Source: an uncultured Burkholderiaceae bacterium
GTDB taxonomy: Bacteria; Pseudomonadota; Gammaproteobacteria; Burkholderiales; Burkholderiaceae
Assembly: GCA_937871985.1 (NCBI GenBank)
Contig: CALMPB010000185.1
Coordinates: forward strand, 1-20,113
Length of the DNA stretch: 20,113 bases
Direction: 5' to 3'
Made by a program: the position numbers and the translations under genes. Shown one piece after another: positions 1-7,154 of this stretch (position 1 is the first letter of the stretch; each line of letters opens with the position of its first letter). Below the pieces are notes generated by a model. That model ran no database searches, was not told the origin of the DNA, and saw nothing but the letters and a program-made list of their open reading frames with translations.

Positions 1-4
1 CCCC

Positions 5-1066
5 TTAGAACTTGGGAAACAATTGCTTGTCGGCCAGCCAGCGGGACATCTGCATGCGTTCTTTGCGGGCGGCGTTCTTGAAGTCGTCGCGGTGTTCCTT
101 GTTGGGCCATACGTCCTGGCTTGTCACCGCCATGCGGGTGAGAATGGGTTCGTCCTTGCGCACATTCCAGACCATCATGTCCTTGGCCAGGGACAAGGGG
201 CCCTTATAGTGCGTCCGGATCGCCTCCGCTATTTCGGGTCCTGTGTCGAAGTCGTTGAAAAAGTGGAAGGCGACGGCCAGGCGGGGATTGATCAGTTCGA
301 GGACCTTGCCGGCTTCGGCGGGGTCGGAGTGCGCCATGGTGCCGATGCCTTTGGCCGAACGGTCGTCGTAGCCTGAGCGGTTGACGAGCTGAGTCACTGT
401 GTTGAAGGTTTCGTGGATGACCAGATCCGCGTTCTTGGCATTGTCGACAAAGAATTGGCTGGGCGTGGTGTCGCCCGAATACACGAACGACAATCCATTC
501 CAGTCTAGTCTGAGACTGACTGCGCCATCGAAGATATGCACGGCGGGAAAGCTGGTGACCTTGACGCCGTTCTTGTCGTAGATGACATGAGTCTTGGAAA
601 AATCGAATTCGTGCACGTTGACTTCCGCGCCCACGGCGGGCAGTAGGCCGACGCGTGTGTCGGTGTCCCAGGCATACGATTCCATCTGCTTTTCGACGAA
701 ATGCTTCATGCCGTATTTGGGCAGCGACCCCGATGGTCCGTACACCTCGAGCGGATGAGTGCGTCCGCCGGTCCAACTGCCCACCCATATTTGCGCAAAG
801 CTGCCCACGTGATCTGTGTGCAAGTGAGTGGCGAAGTAGGCGGTTATGTCTTGGTAGGGAATTTCAAGCGCGCCGAAGTTGGTTTGCGTTCCGTAGCCAA
901 AGTCGAACTGGAATTTATCGCCGTTGCCCAGCTCGACCAGCCAGCCTGCGTTCGCCTGGGACGGCCTCAAGAAGGGGCGGCCCGTTCCCAGCGCGATAAC
1001 GCGCATTTCATCGTGAGCCAGAGGTTCGGTGTTCGGGAAATAGTGTTCGCGTTTTGTAGAGCTCAT
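5..1066 (-). CDS. MBL-fold metallo-hydrolase (RNase Z/arylsulfatase-like)
   Basis: A 353-residue metallo-beta-lactamase-fold hydrolase. The binuclear metal site can be read in full: HLHTDH at residues 81-86, H177, the bridging aspartate D199 in SGDT, and the terminal H268 in AFHFF. H246 in MAHSDP resembles the HST motif of RNase Z-like members. The N-terminal MRVIALGTGRPFLRPSQA stretch resembles a group of stand-alone MBL enzymes in secondary metabolism and catabolic clusters, including the one annotated GntH in guanitoxin clusters; that resemblance is from memory. There is no signal peptide, so it is probably cytoplasmic. The ATG at 1066 is preceded by AGGA at a usual distance. It is divergent from a LysR-type regulator, with a LysR-type box between them. 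The substrate is unknown; an ester or lactone hydrolysis is plausible but inferred. Confidence 0.9.
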   Translation of the reverse strand: MSSTKREHYFPNTEPLAHDEMRVIALGTGRPFLRPSQANAGWLVELGNGDKFQFDFGYGTQTNFGALEIPYQDITAYFATHLHTDHVGSFAQIWVGSWTGGRTHPLEVYGPSGSLPKYGMKHFVEKQMESYAWDTDTRVGLLPAVGAEVNVHEFDFSKTHVIYDKNGVKVTSFPAVHIFDGAVSLRLDWNGLSFVYSGDTTPSQFFVDNAKNADLVIHETFNTVTQLVNRSGYDDRSAKGIGTMAHSDPAEAGKVLELINPRLAVAFHFFNDFDTGPEIAEAIRTHYKGPLSLAKDMMVWNVRKDEPILTRMAVTSQDVWPNKEHRDDFKNAARKERMQMSRWLADKQLFPKF

Positions 1067-1108
1067 GGTTGTTCCTGGTAGTACCGCAACGAAGCAAAAG
1101 ACGATTTG

Positions 1109-1138
1109 AGTTTAAGTACTCGATCCATTTACGTACAA
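1109..1138 (-). promoter_or_regulatory. Candidate promoter of the MBL hydrolase gene
   Basis: Reading leftward, a weak -35 (TTGTAC, 1138-1133) and a -10 (TAAACT, 1114-1109) are separated by 18 bp. The weak -35 suits an activator-dependent promoter. The -10 begins 52 bp from the centre of the LysR-type box at 1156-1176, exactly as in front of the TRAP operon. Deduced from sequence only. Confidence 0.4.
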
Positions 1139-1139
1139 T
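1111..1139 (+). promoter_or_regulatory. Candidate promoter of the LysR-type regulator gene
   Basis: A poor -35 (TTTAAG, 1111-1116) and a good -10 (TACAAT, 1134-1139) with a 17-bp spacer point rightward and overlap the hydrolase promoter face to face. Transcription would start near 1146, placing the LysR-type box just downstream of the start, where it could mediate autorepression. Tentative. Confidence 0.3.
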
Positions 1140-1155
1140 GCCAATATCGCAGGTT

Positions 1156-1176
1156 GTGATGCACAATCCGGATCAC
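1156..1176. promoter_or_regulatory. LysR-type binding box, GTGAT-N11-ATCAC (copy 1)
   Basis: GTGAT at 1156-1160 and ATCAC at 1172-1176 form an exact inverted repeat with an 11-bp centre, the T-N11-A pattern expected for LysR-family recognition sites. The same motif occurs at 5226-5246 ahead of the TRAP operon, and the two copies also share CCGG before the right arm. It lies between the divergent hydrolase and regulator genes, immediately before the regulator's ribosome binding site. Confidence 0.65.
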
Positions 1177-1185
1177 GGGAGGCCC

Positions 1186-2121
1186 ATGTCTTCGGTACGT
1201 TTCAAAACGCGGCAGCTCGAGCTTTTGGTGTCCTTGGCCGAAACTTTCAGCCTGAGGCAGGCGGCCGAGCGCATCCATATTTCGCAGCCGGCGGCAACAA
1301 GGCTATTGCACGAGCTGGAAAGCGCCATGGACCTGGCCCTGTTCGAACGGTCGCGCCAAGGCATGCAGCCCACCGCCGCGGGGCTGGTCATGGTCGAGCA
1401 TGCCCGGGTCCTGCTCGCCGCCATGAGGGATGCCTGTGTCGATACCAAAGACGCTTCCGAGGGCAAGATCGGCAGTCTGCGGCTGGGCGTATTCGGCGGC
1501 GCCGATCCTGAATGCGTGGCGATGAGCGTGCTGGAGCTCAAACGCCGGTATCCAAGAATAAAAGTCATGATCAAAGAGGCGCCTCTTGAAATGCTGCTGG
1601 CGGCGCTGCGGGACGGGGAGCTCGACCTCATCGTCAGCCGCGTCGTGGAGGCGGATCCCGGCGATACCTTGGCGCTGGAAGTCCTTTACGACGAGACCTT
1701 TGTGATCGCCTGCGGGGCGCGAAGCAGCCTGGCCCGCAAGCGTGCGGTCTCGGTCGGCGTCTTGTTCGACAAGACCTGGCTCATTCCCCCGTCCGACACC
1801 CTGGCTCGCCAGCACGTGGACGCCTACTTTGCCCGGGTCTATGGCAAAAGCCCGCCGGGCATCATCGAGTCGGCGTCGCCGCTTGCCAATCTTGCCTTGC
1901 TGAGCCATTCCGATTCGGTGGTGGTGCTGGCATCGCAGCTCGCCGACTTCCTGATAAAGCAGGGCCTGCTGCGCAGGCTGCCCGTGAAGCTGGACAGGTT
2001 CAGCCGCCCAGTGGCGTTGATCACTTCGCGGATCCAGGTGGTCAAGCCTCAGTTGGAATGCATGATGCAGTTGATGCGCGCCTATGCTGCGCAGGTCGCG
2101 GACGGCGGACAGTCTGGGTAG
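1186..2121 (+). CDS. LysR-family transcriptional regulator (GbpR/PcaQ-like)
   Basis: A 311-residue LysR-type regulator of normal length. The N-terminal winged helix-turn-helix (about residues 6-65) contains FSLRQAAERIHISQPAATRLL and LFERSRQGMQPT. The rest is the periplasmic-binding-protein-like effector domain, starting near GSLRLGVFGG. The start at 1186 is chosen because it gives the standard MSSVRFKTRQLELL opening and follows GGGAGG, though the spacing is short. The in-frame ATG at 1159 would place the predicted operator inside the gene and is less likely. It is divergent from the MBL hydrolase and convergent with the TRAP operon. Matching boxes at 1156-1176 and 5226-5246 suggest it controls itself, the hydrolase and the transporter. 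The inducer is unknown. Confidence 0.93.
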   Translation: MSSVRFKTRQLELLVSLAETFSLRQAAERIHISQPAATRLLHELESAMDLALFERSRQGMQPTAAGLVMVEHARVLLAAMRDACVDTKDASEGKIGSLRLGVFGGADPECVAMSVLELKRRYPRIKVMIKEAPLEMLLAALRDGELDLIVSRVVEADPGDTLALEVLYDETFVIACGARSSLARKRAVSVGVLFDKTWLIPPSDTLARQHVDAYFARVYGKSPPGIIESASPLANLALLSHSDSVVVLASQLADFLIKQGLLRRLPVKLDRFSRPVALITSRIQVVKPQLECMMQLMRAYAAQVADGGQSG

Positions 2122-2133
2122 CAAACGTGTCTT

Positions 2134-2159
2134 CCGCGTTGTGACGCGGCACAACGCGG
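2134..2159. terminator. Hairpin between convergent LysR and DctM genes
   Basis: CCGCGTTGTG (2134-2143) and CACAACGCGG (2150-2159) make a perfect 10-bp stem with a 6-nt loop, in the 46-bp gap between two convergent stop codons. No clear U-tract follows on either strand, so it may be a weak bidirectional terminator or an mRNA 3'-end stabiliser. Confidence 0.5.
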
Positions 2160-2167
2160 TCGCCCGT

Positions 2168-3463
2168 TTACTGCTTGAGCAACTGTTCCAGCCACTGCGT
2201 GCTCATGGGAAAGCCGATAAGCAGGGAAAGGGTGACGATGTTGACGATCAGGAACGGCAGGGTGCCCATGAATATGGTTCGCAACGACAGGCTGGGCATG
2301 ATGGTCTTGACCATGAACATATTCATGCCCACGGGCGGATGAATCAGCCCGATCTCCATCATCATCACCACGAAAACGCCGAACCAGACCATATCGATGC
2401 CCAGGGGCTGCACGATGGCCATGAACACGGGAACCGTCAGCAGCATCATCGACAACCCTTCCATCAATGAGCCAAGAACGATATAGATCAGAACCATGAT
2501 CAGTATCACGCCGACCGCGGGCAGATGCATGGCCTGGATGCTCTCCACGAGCTGGGCCGTCAGGCCCGAGACCGACACCATGTTGGCGAAGACCTTGCCG
2601 CCGAAAACGATGGTGAAGATCATGCCCGTGGTCTTGGCGGCCTCGCAAAGGGCATCGAACGCGGTGCGGAGATTCAGCTTGCGTCTGGCGACGGCGAATA
2701 TAAGGGATCCAAGCGCCCCGATGCTGCCTGCTTGCGTCGCGGTGAACAGGCCGCCGTACAGTCCTCCGATGACGAGCAGGAACAAGGCCAGCACTCCCCA
2801 AACCTTGGATAGGGCGCGGAGTTTCTGGGGCCATGGGGCACGTTCGCCTGCCGGCCCGCGCTCGGGGTGGCGCCGCACTGTCCACCATATGGCGCCCATG
2901 AACGCCAGGCCCAGCAGTACGCCGGGTATGATGCCGGCGATGAACAGCCTGCCGATGTCCTGCTGGGTAATGATGCCGTAGACCAAGAGCGGCAGGCTGG
3001 GCGGCAAGAGCGCGCCAAGCGTGCCGGCCGAGCTGACGCAGCCGCTGGCCATGCTGTCGGAATACCCGCGGGCGCGCATGGGCGGCATGGCGACCTTGGT
3101 CATCGTGGCGGCAGTGGCGATGGAGCTGCCCGAGATCGCCGCGAAACCCGCGCTGGCCAATACCGTTGCATAGGCCAGCCCGCCTCTGTAGTGGCCGAGC
3201 AGGGAATTGGCCGCATCGTATAGTTCTTCGGCCATATTGGCTTTATAGATGAACGTACCCATGAGGATGAACATGGGCAGCACGGACAACCCATCGTTGG
3301 CGGCAAGGTCGGCAATGGTCTGGCCCATCATCGACAACGCCGGATCCCAGCCCCGCATCAGCCCGAACAAGCCCACTCCCAGCGTCAACATCGAAAAGCC
3401 CAAAGGCACGCCAAAGAACGCCAACAGCAGCACCAGCCCGAAGCCTATCAACGACATGCTCAT
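2168..3463 (-). CDS. dctM: TRAP transporter large permease, DctM family
   Basis: A 431-residue, highly hydrophobic protein with the length and layout of the DctM (TRAP-T large) permease: about twelve membrane segments in two halves. It contains the characteristic SGSSIATAATMTKVAMPPM and GALLPPSLPLLVYG stretches, and in the second half GLIHPPVGMNMF. It forms the ion-coupled translocation channel in the inner membrane, working with the DctQ subunit and the periplasmic binding protein encoded just upstream. The ATG at 3463 follows GGGAG and overlaps the dctQ stop codon (ATGA), implying translational coupling. A longer in-frame reading upstream only covers dctQ in another frame. Substrate unknown. 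Confidence 0.95.
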   Translation of the reverse strand: MSMSLIGFGLVLLLAFFGVPLGFSMLTLGVGLFGLMRGWDPALSMMGQTIADLAANDGLSVLPMFILMGTFIYKANMAEELYDAANSLLGHYRGGLAYATVLASAGFAAISGSSIATAATMTKVAMPPMRARGYSDSMASGCVSSAGTLGALLPPSLPLLVYGIITQQDIGRLFIAGIIPGVLLGLAFMGAIWWTVRRHPERGPAGERAPWPQKLRALSKVWGVLALFLLVIGGLYGGLFTATQAGSIGALGSLIFAVARRKLNLRTAFDALCEAAKTTGMIFTIVFGGKVFANMVSVSGLTAQLVESIQAMHLPAVGVILIMVLIYIVLGSLMEGLSMMLLTVPVFMAIVQPLGIDMVWFGVFVVMMMEIGLIHPPVGMNMFMVKTIMPSLSLRTIFMGTLPFLIVNIVTLSLLIGFPMSTQWLEQLLKQ

Positions 3464-4002
3464 GGCGCATCTCCCGCGGCGCGCGCCGTTGTAGAAAGAT
3501 TCCGCATCAACAGCATTAACAAGGCCAGCGCGCTGACTCCACTGAGCGCGCTCATGAAGTAGTTCAGCGGGCCCAGCGGGAGTTCCAGCACCATGGTTGC
3601 TTGCTGCTGGCTGGATAGCTGGCTGCCGTCCCGCCACAATTGCCAGGTCATGCCCATGCATGCCAGCAAGCTTATGCCAAGGATGACGGAGCGTTGCAGC
3701 CACAGCCAGAAGCCGCTTAGACGGCCGTGCAGGATGCCTACGGAAATATGCTGTTCGCGCAGAGTCACCAGCGGGAATGCCGAGAAGATGAGGATCGCCA
3801 TGGCGAACATGACCATTTCGGCGCTGCCGGTGATCGGCGAAGCGAAGAGATTGCTCATGAAAACGTCGATGAAGGTCACCATCATGATGAACAGCAGCGC
3901 TGCGGCGCACATCAATCGCAGAACCATCACGCACGCGCCGGGAAAGCCGGTTTCCGGATACCCGCCCTCATTGCCCGAAGGAAGATGGACGTCGCCGCTC
4001 AT
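3460..4002 (-). CDS. dctQ: TRAP transporter small permease, DctQ family
   Basis: A 180-residue membrane protein with four hydrophobic segments and the DctQ-type FIDVFMSNLFASPITGSAEM region after the first helix. It is the small TRAP subunit that associates with DctM in the inner membrane. The start at 4002 is preferred because its ATG overlaps the TGA of the binding-protein gene (ATGA), mirroring the dctQ-dctM junction. An in-frame ATG at 4086 would add 28 residues that overlap the upstream gene and look non-native. The 50-residue hydrophilic N-terminal stretch before the first helix is a little long for the family. Confidence 0.9.
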   Translation of the reverse strand: MSGDVHLPSGNEGGYPETGFPGACVMVLRLMCAAALLFIMMVTFIDVFMSNLFASPITGSAEMVMFAMAILIFSAFPLVTLREQHISVGILHGRLSGFWLWLQRSVILGISLLACMGMTWQLWRDGSQLSSQQQATMVLELPLGPLNYFMSALSGVSALALLMLLMRNLSTTARAAGDAP

Positions 4003-5030
4003 TTGCTGGTTGCGCCGGATTGGCGGCGATAATATTCCAGCGCCTCCTCGCCGTTCACATTTTCGTGCTTGGCCGCTTTCAGCCATTTATCGGTCAAGAC
4101 GGTGGCTCCTTTTTGGAGTTCCGCGACAAATTGCGGCGAAGCCGCGTGGTAGACCACTCCGTTCTTGACGGCTTCGGCATGCGCCTGTGCCTCGGCCTGG
4201 TCGAAGGCCGACATCCTTTCCGCGAATGCTTCACCCGACAACTTGGTAATGATGTCGCGATCCTGTTGGGGGATGGCTTCCCATTTCTTGCGGTTCACAA
4301 TGAGAGAAAACGGCGGTGTGGAAAATCCCCCAGGCACGGTCGTCGCATTCTTGACGTAGCGCATCACTTTATAGCCCTGCGCATCCATGTCGGGAATGCC
4401 GATGAGGGCACTGACCATTCCTCCGGCGACGATTTCGCTCATTTTGGTGGCCGGCGTGGAGATAACGCCGGCGTGGGCCATGGCCATCAGTTTGGCGGCC
4501 ACGCCGGGCGCCGCCCAGATCTTTATGCCCTGAAGGTCGCGTTCCGAGTCGATGGGGTCTTTGAGACTGTACAGGATCGCCTGTGGAAAGACGACCAGTG
4601 CAAGCAGGTGCACGTCCTTGTACTCGTTGGCGGACTGGAAGTACTTGCTGTACGTGCGCCATAGCGCGACGGAGTTGGCCTGCGAGCTGGTGCCGAGGAA
4701 TGGCAGTTGCGGCATCTGGACGAGCGGCAGTTGGTGCGACACAAAGCCGTTGTACATGTAGGCGCCATCGATGACGTCGTTGCGCACGGCGTTCCAGACC
4801 TGGTCGGGCGAGACGACGCTGGCGGAAGGAATCTGTATCGTGACGCGCCCGTCGGTCGCCTTGTTTACGGCCTCGGCCCAGGGCTTCAGCACCTTGACGT
4901 TCATGATGTGCGGCGCGGGCAGGATGGCATTGATCAGCAGCGTGGTGTTGGCGCGCGCACAGGTCGCGCTTATGGCCAGCGCGGCGGCCAGGCCCAGTAT
5001 GCGATATGACATTCTCAGGATGTAGCGCAT
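3999..5030 (-). CDS. dctP: TRAP transporter periplasmic substrate-binding protein, DctP-like
   Basis: A 343-residue exported binding protein. Residues 1-27 form a signal peptide (basic start, hydrophobic ILGLAAALAISA core, ARA cleavage site). The mature protein follows the DctP fold, including TDGRVTIQIPSASVVSPDQVWNAV cut short here as the typical first lobe, and DLQGIKIW, where the family normally reads GxKxR. Here that position is W172, so the arginine that holds the substrate carboxylate in SiaP-type proteins seems to be missing. The ATG at 5030 follows AGGAG with a 6-nt gap. First gene of the TRAP operon, downstream of a LysR-type box and candidate promoter. The ligand may not be a simple carboxylate; this is inference. 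Confidence 0.92.
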   Translation of the reverse strand: MRYILRMSYRILGLAAALAISATCARANTTLLINAILPAPHIMNVKVLKPWAEAVNKATDGRVTIQIPSASVVSPDQVWNAVRNDVIDGAYMYNGFVSHQLPLVQMPQLPFLGTSSQANSVALWRTYSKYFQSANEYKDVHLLALVVFPQAILYSLKDPIDSERDLQGIKIWAAPGVAAKLMAMAHAGVISTPATKMSEIVAGGMVSALIGIPDMDAQGYKVMRYVKNATTVPGGFSTPPFSLIVNRKKWEAIPQQDRDIITKLSGEAFAERMSAFDQAEAQAHAEAVKNGVVYHAASPQFVAELQKGATVLTDKWLKAAKHENVNGEEALEYYRRQSGATSK

Positions 5031-5081
5031 GTTTGTCTCCTGTATGTTTTAAGTCGTTATGATCGCTTCCTTGCTGCACGA

Positions 5082-5098
5082 ATGGCCTGGCGGGCCAT
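5082..5098 (-). other. Small hairpin in the TRAP operon leader
   Basis: ATGGCC (5082-5087) and GGCCAT (5093-5098) form a 6-bp inverted repeat with a 5-nt loop, inside the predicted 140-nt leader of the TRAP mRNA. It could be a leader structure, but such short repeats also occur by chance. Confidence 0.2.
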
Positions 5099-5178
5099 CG
5101 ATAAGCACATGATCGAGCGTCCGGCTGCGGGATGTGCGACGCGAGGCCCGTAATGGCGAAATGGAAGGGATTGAGGCG

Positions 5179-5208
5179 AGTATAGGGCGGTCGCCACTAT
5201 CACGATAA
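5179..5208 (-). promoter_or_regulatory. Candidate promoter of the TRAP operon
   Basis: Reading leftward, a poor -35 (TTATCG, 5208-5203) and a good -10 (TATACT, 5184-5179) have an 18-bp spacer, the same arrangement as the hydrolase promoter. The -10 begins 52 bp from the centre of the LysR-type box at 5226-5246. A half-site (ATCAC, 5199-5203) lies at the -35 region, where LysR-type activators commonly make their second contact. Confidence 0.45.
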
Positions 5209-5225
5209 TGCCGTTTTCGGAGCTA

Positions 5226-5246
5226 GTGATACGGTTACCGGATCAC
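5226..5246. promoter_or_regulatory. LysR-type binding box, GTGAT-N11-ATCAC (copy 2)
   Basis: GTGAT (5226-5230) and ATCAC (5242-5246) again flank 11 bp. The dyad is stronger than in copy 1: from 5225 to 5247, ten of eleven base pairs are complementary around a single central base (AGTGAT, CGGT, ACCG, ATCACT). It is centred about 64 bp upstream of the predicted TRAP transcription start, the classic activator position. It lies outside any gene. Confidence 0.7.
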
Positions 5247-5272
5247 TGGGCGGCTCGGTGCGACCAAAAAAC

Positions 5273-5296
5273 AAAAAGCCCGCAAGCGGGCTTTTT
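5273..5296 (-). terminator. Intrinsic terminator of the gntR-FAH unit
   Basis: AAAAAGCCCGC (5273-5283) and GCGGGCTTTTT (5286-5296) form an 11-bp perfect hairpin. Read leftward it ends in TTTTTGTTTTTT, a strong U-tract, 24 bp after the FAH-family stop codon. It also has a T5 run on the plus strand. It insulates the FAH transcript from the TRAP promoter region. Confidence 0.9.
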
Positions 5297-5319
5297 GAAC
5301 TTGGCGGGCAGTTGCGGGC

Positions 5320-6195
5320 TCAAGCGATGGTGTTGGATAGCTTTCCCAAGCCAGTGATCGTGATGTCGACGCGGTCATTGGATTGAAGGAATTTTGGCGG
5401 CGAGAATCCAATGCCTACTCCAACCGGAGTTCCCGTGGCTATGATGTCGCCGGGCATGAGTCGCGTGCCCCGGGAGATCGTTTCGATCAGCGTCGGGATA
5501 TCGAATATAAGATCCCGTGTATTGGCGTTTTGTCGAAGTTCGTCGTTAACCCTGCACTGGACTTCCAGGTTCTTTTCGTCGACGTCGTCGGCTGTGGCTA
5601 TCCACGGCCCCATTGGGCACGATGTTTCGAACGACTTGCCCAGGAACCATTGCTTGTGCTCCGCCTGGATCTGGCGTTCGGTCAGGTCGTTGATGATGAC
5701 GTACCCGAACACGTGTTTCATGGCTTCCGCCTTGGAAATGCCCAGGCCGGCTTTGCCAATGATGACGCCCAGTTCGGCCTCATAGTCGAGCTGGCTGCTT
5801 GTTTTGTCGGGAAACCCAATGCGCGTGCCTGTAGCGACGACGGCTTCGGGCATTTTAGTGAAAATGATTGGCGCCTTGGGTACGGCGTCCGCCGCGGAGC
5901 TGGCGCTGCTGTCGTACCCGCTGCGGGCAAATTCCTGGGCGTGATCGAAGTAATTCTTTCCGACGCAGAGGATATTGCGGCGGGGCCTTGGGATTGGCGC
6001 AAGCAGGGTGGCGGATGCGAAAGGGATGGCGGGCCCGTCGGCAATTCTTGCGTGTATGTCTTCGAAATTCTCGATAAGCCAGGACATATCGCCGATTGCT
6101 TCGTTGCCGACCTGCAAAGGGATATATGCCTTTTCGTTCTCGTCGACTTTGGCGACGACCGGTTTGTGGTTCACGGACAATGTGGCGAACTTCAC
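5320..6195 (-). CDS. Fumarylacetoacetate hydrolase (FAH) family protein
   Basis: A 291-residue FAH-family enzyme. The family acts on carbon-carbon bonds of 2-oxo or enol acids: hydrolysis, decarboxylation or hydration in aromatic ring-cleavage pathways. The metal site is intact: DYEAELGVIIG gives E139 and E141, and INDLTER gives D170. Other family signatures are RNILCVGKNYFDHAQEF (residues 73-89), LGKSFETSCPMGPW (185-198) and GDIIATGTPVGVG (249-261). The start is a GTG at 6195, with AAGGAG five bases upstream. It lies 19 bp downstream of the GntR regulator on the same strand, so it is probably co-transcribed with it, and is followed by a strong terminator. The exact substrate cannot be deduced. 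Confidence 0.92.
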   Translation of the reverse strand: MKFATLSVNHKPVVAKVDENEKAYIPLQVGNEAIGDMSWLIENFEDIHARIADGPAIPFASATLLAPIPRPRRNILCVGKNYFDHAQEFARSGYDSSASSAADAVPKAPIIFTKMPEAVVATGTRIGFPDKTSSQLDYEAELGVIIGKAGLGISKAEAMKHVFGYVIINDLTERQIQAEHKQWFLGKSFETSCPMGPWIATADDVDEKNLEVQCRVNDELRQNANTRDLIFDIPTLIETISRGTRLMPGDIIATGTPVGVGIGFSPPKFLQSNDRVDITITGLGKLSNTIA

Positions 6196-6214
6196 TGGCG
6201 CTCCTTTAGATGGA

Positions 6215-6904
6215 TTAAGTTTTTTCTATTGCGGGAAGTCTTGAAAGAAGACGTATGCGGGTGTGATCCGAGTGGCTGCGCGTCAATCGGATGAATTCTT
6301 CCGCGTCGCCCACTACAAAAGCCTGGGCGAGTTGTGCGTGCTCTTGCTGAGCTTCGATGAGATCCCCCGTGAGGCGTGTCTCGGTGCGGATGTACGACTC
6401 TATCAATGTTCTTGAGTGATCGAGGGCGCGCAGGTGGTGCGGGGAGTCGGCGGCGGAAAGCATGGCCGTATGGAAACGCATGTTCAGGTCGAACCACCGC
6501 GTCAGGCTTTTGTCGTCGGTGCATGAAGCCAGTGAAGCCATTTCCGCTGCAATGCTATAGACGGCGGAAATATCGGCATCGGTGCGTTTTTGTATGGCCC
6601 GACGAGCCAGTTCCGTTTCGAGCAGGCAGCGCAGGTCGAAGACTTCGTTGATTTGAGCGGGATCGAGACTGGCAACGGCATAGCCGCGCCGGGGATGCAG
6701 GACTACGATGCCGTCCGCCTCCAGCCTGGGCAGTGCTTCTCGAAGGGGGCTGCGGCTGACCCCAAGCTTGCTTGCGACTTCGTCTTGGCGAAGCATTTGT
6801 CCCGGCCCGAACACACCGTTGAGAATGGCCTCCCGGACTTTGTTGTAGACCATGGTTGGCAGGGTCTGGCTGGGTATGGATTCTGTGAGCTGATCGATTG
6901 ACAT
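6215..6904 (-). CDS. GntR-family transcriptional regulator, FCD (FadR-like) subfamily
   Basis: A 229-residue regulator with an N-terminal winged helix (about residues 14-80), including LRQDEVASKLGVSRSPLREA and HPRRGYAV, followed by an all-helical FCD effector domain. FCD metal/ligand residues are visible: D139 and H145 in WFDLNMRFH, H189, and H211 or H214. Such proteins usually act as repressors released by a small acid. The ATG at 6904 has no good ribosome binding site (only AAGGA at a long distance), so expression may be low. Operator-like TTGTATAAA motifs cover its own -10 region and the start of the divergent Rid operon, suggesting autoregulation and control of both units. Confidence 0.92.
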   Translation of the reverse strand: MSIDQLTESIPSQTLPTMVYNKVREAILNGVFGPGQMLRQDEVASKLGVSRSPLREALPRLEADGIVVLHPRRGYAVASLDPAQINEVFDLRCLLETELARRAIQKRTDADISAVYSIAAEMASLASCTDDKSLTRWFDLNMRFHTAMLSAADSPHHLRALDHSRTLIESYIRTETRLTGDLIEAQQEHAQLAQAFVVGDAEEFIRLTRSHSDHTRIRLLSRLPAIEKT

Positions 6905-6937
6905 GGTCCAGGAGGTGTCCTTGAGTGGCGTTTTAAT

Positions 6938-6949
6938 AATTGTATAAAA
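6938..6949. promoter_or_regulatory. Candidate GntR operator 1
   Basis: AATTGTATAAAA, within the near-palindrome TAATTGTATAAAATTA (6937-6952; one mismatched pair). It overlaps the -10 of the predicted gntR promoter. The 12-mer recurs exactly, inverted, at 7128-7139. TTGTATACAA-like dyads suit FCD-type GntR regulators; the assignment is inferred. Confidence 0.5.
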
Positions 6950-6967
6950 TTATTTTTTATATGGCAA
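6939..6967 (-). promoter_or_regulatory. Candidate sigma-70 promoter of gntR
   Basis: Reading leftward: -35 TTGCCA (6967-6962, five of six consensus), a 17-bp spacer, and -10 TACAAT (6944-6939, five of six). Transcription would start near 6932, 28 bp before the ATG. The operator-like motif at 6938-6949 covers the -10. Confidence 0.6.
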
Positions 6968-7127
6968 TTCTAATTTTTTATTCATTGAAGTATTCAATTT
7001 CCATGCAACTGGAAAATTCATTCTTTTAAATTTAATTTATTGAAATTAAACATATTTTATAGGATAGGGTTTTCACTTATTGTGCGATATGCTTCAGCAT
7101 GTAGACTTCGATTTTGTGAATTACATT

Positions 7128-7139
7128 TTTTATACAATT
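7128..7139. promoter_or_regulatory. Candidate GntR operator 2
   Basis: TTTTATACAATT, the exact reverse complement of operator 1, lies 106 bp before the Rid start codon. Its centre is 18 bp from that of operator 3, so two dimers could bind on about the same face of the helix. Confidence 0.5.
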
Positions 7140-7145
7140 TTGTTT

Positions 7146-7154
7146 TTGTATAAA
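7146..7154. promoter_or_regulatory. Candidate GntR operator 3, overlapping a -10-like TATAAA
   Basis: TTGTATAAA matches the core of operator 1 in the same orientation. TATAAA at 7149-7154 could be the -10 of the Rid operon, although I see no convincing -35 at the right distance. Binding here would block that promoter. Confidence 0.4.

Noticed and set aside
1106..1123. TTGAGT-N6-ACTCGA imperfect inverted repeat near the hydrolase promoter
   Set aside because: Imperfect, overlaps the -10 region, and not found before the TRAP operon, unlike the GTGAT-N11-ATCAC box.
7083..7101. Short repeat ATGC-TTCA-GCAT in the AT-rich region
   Set aside because: Only a 4-bp stem; expected by chance and not repeated elsewhere in the region.
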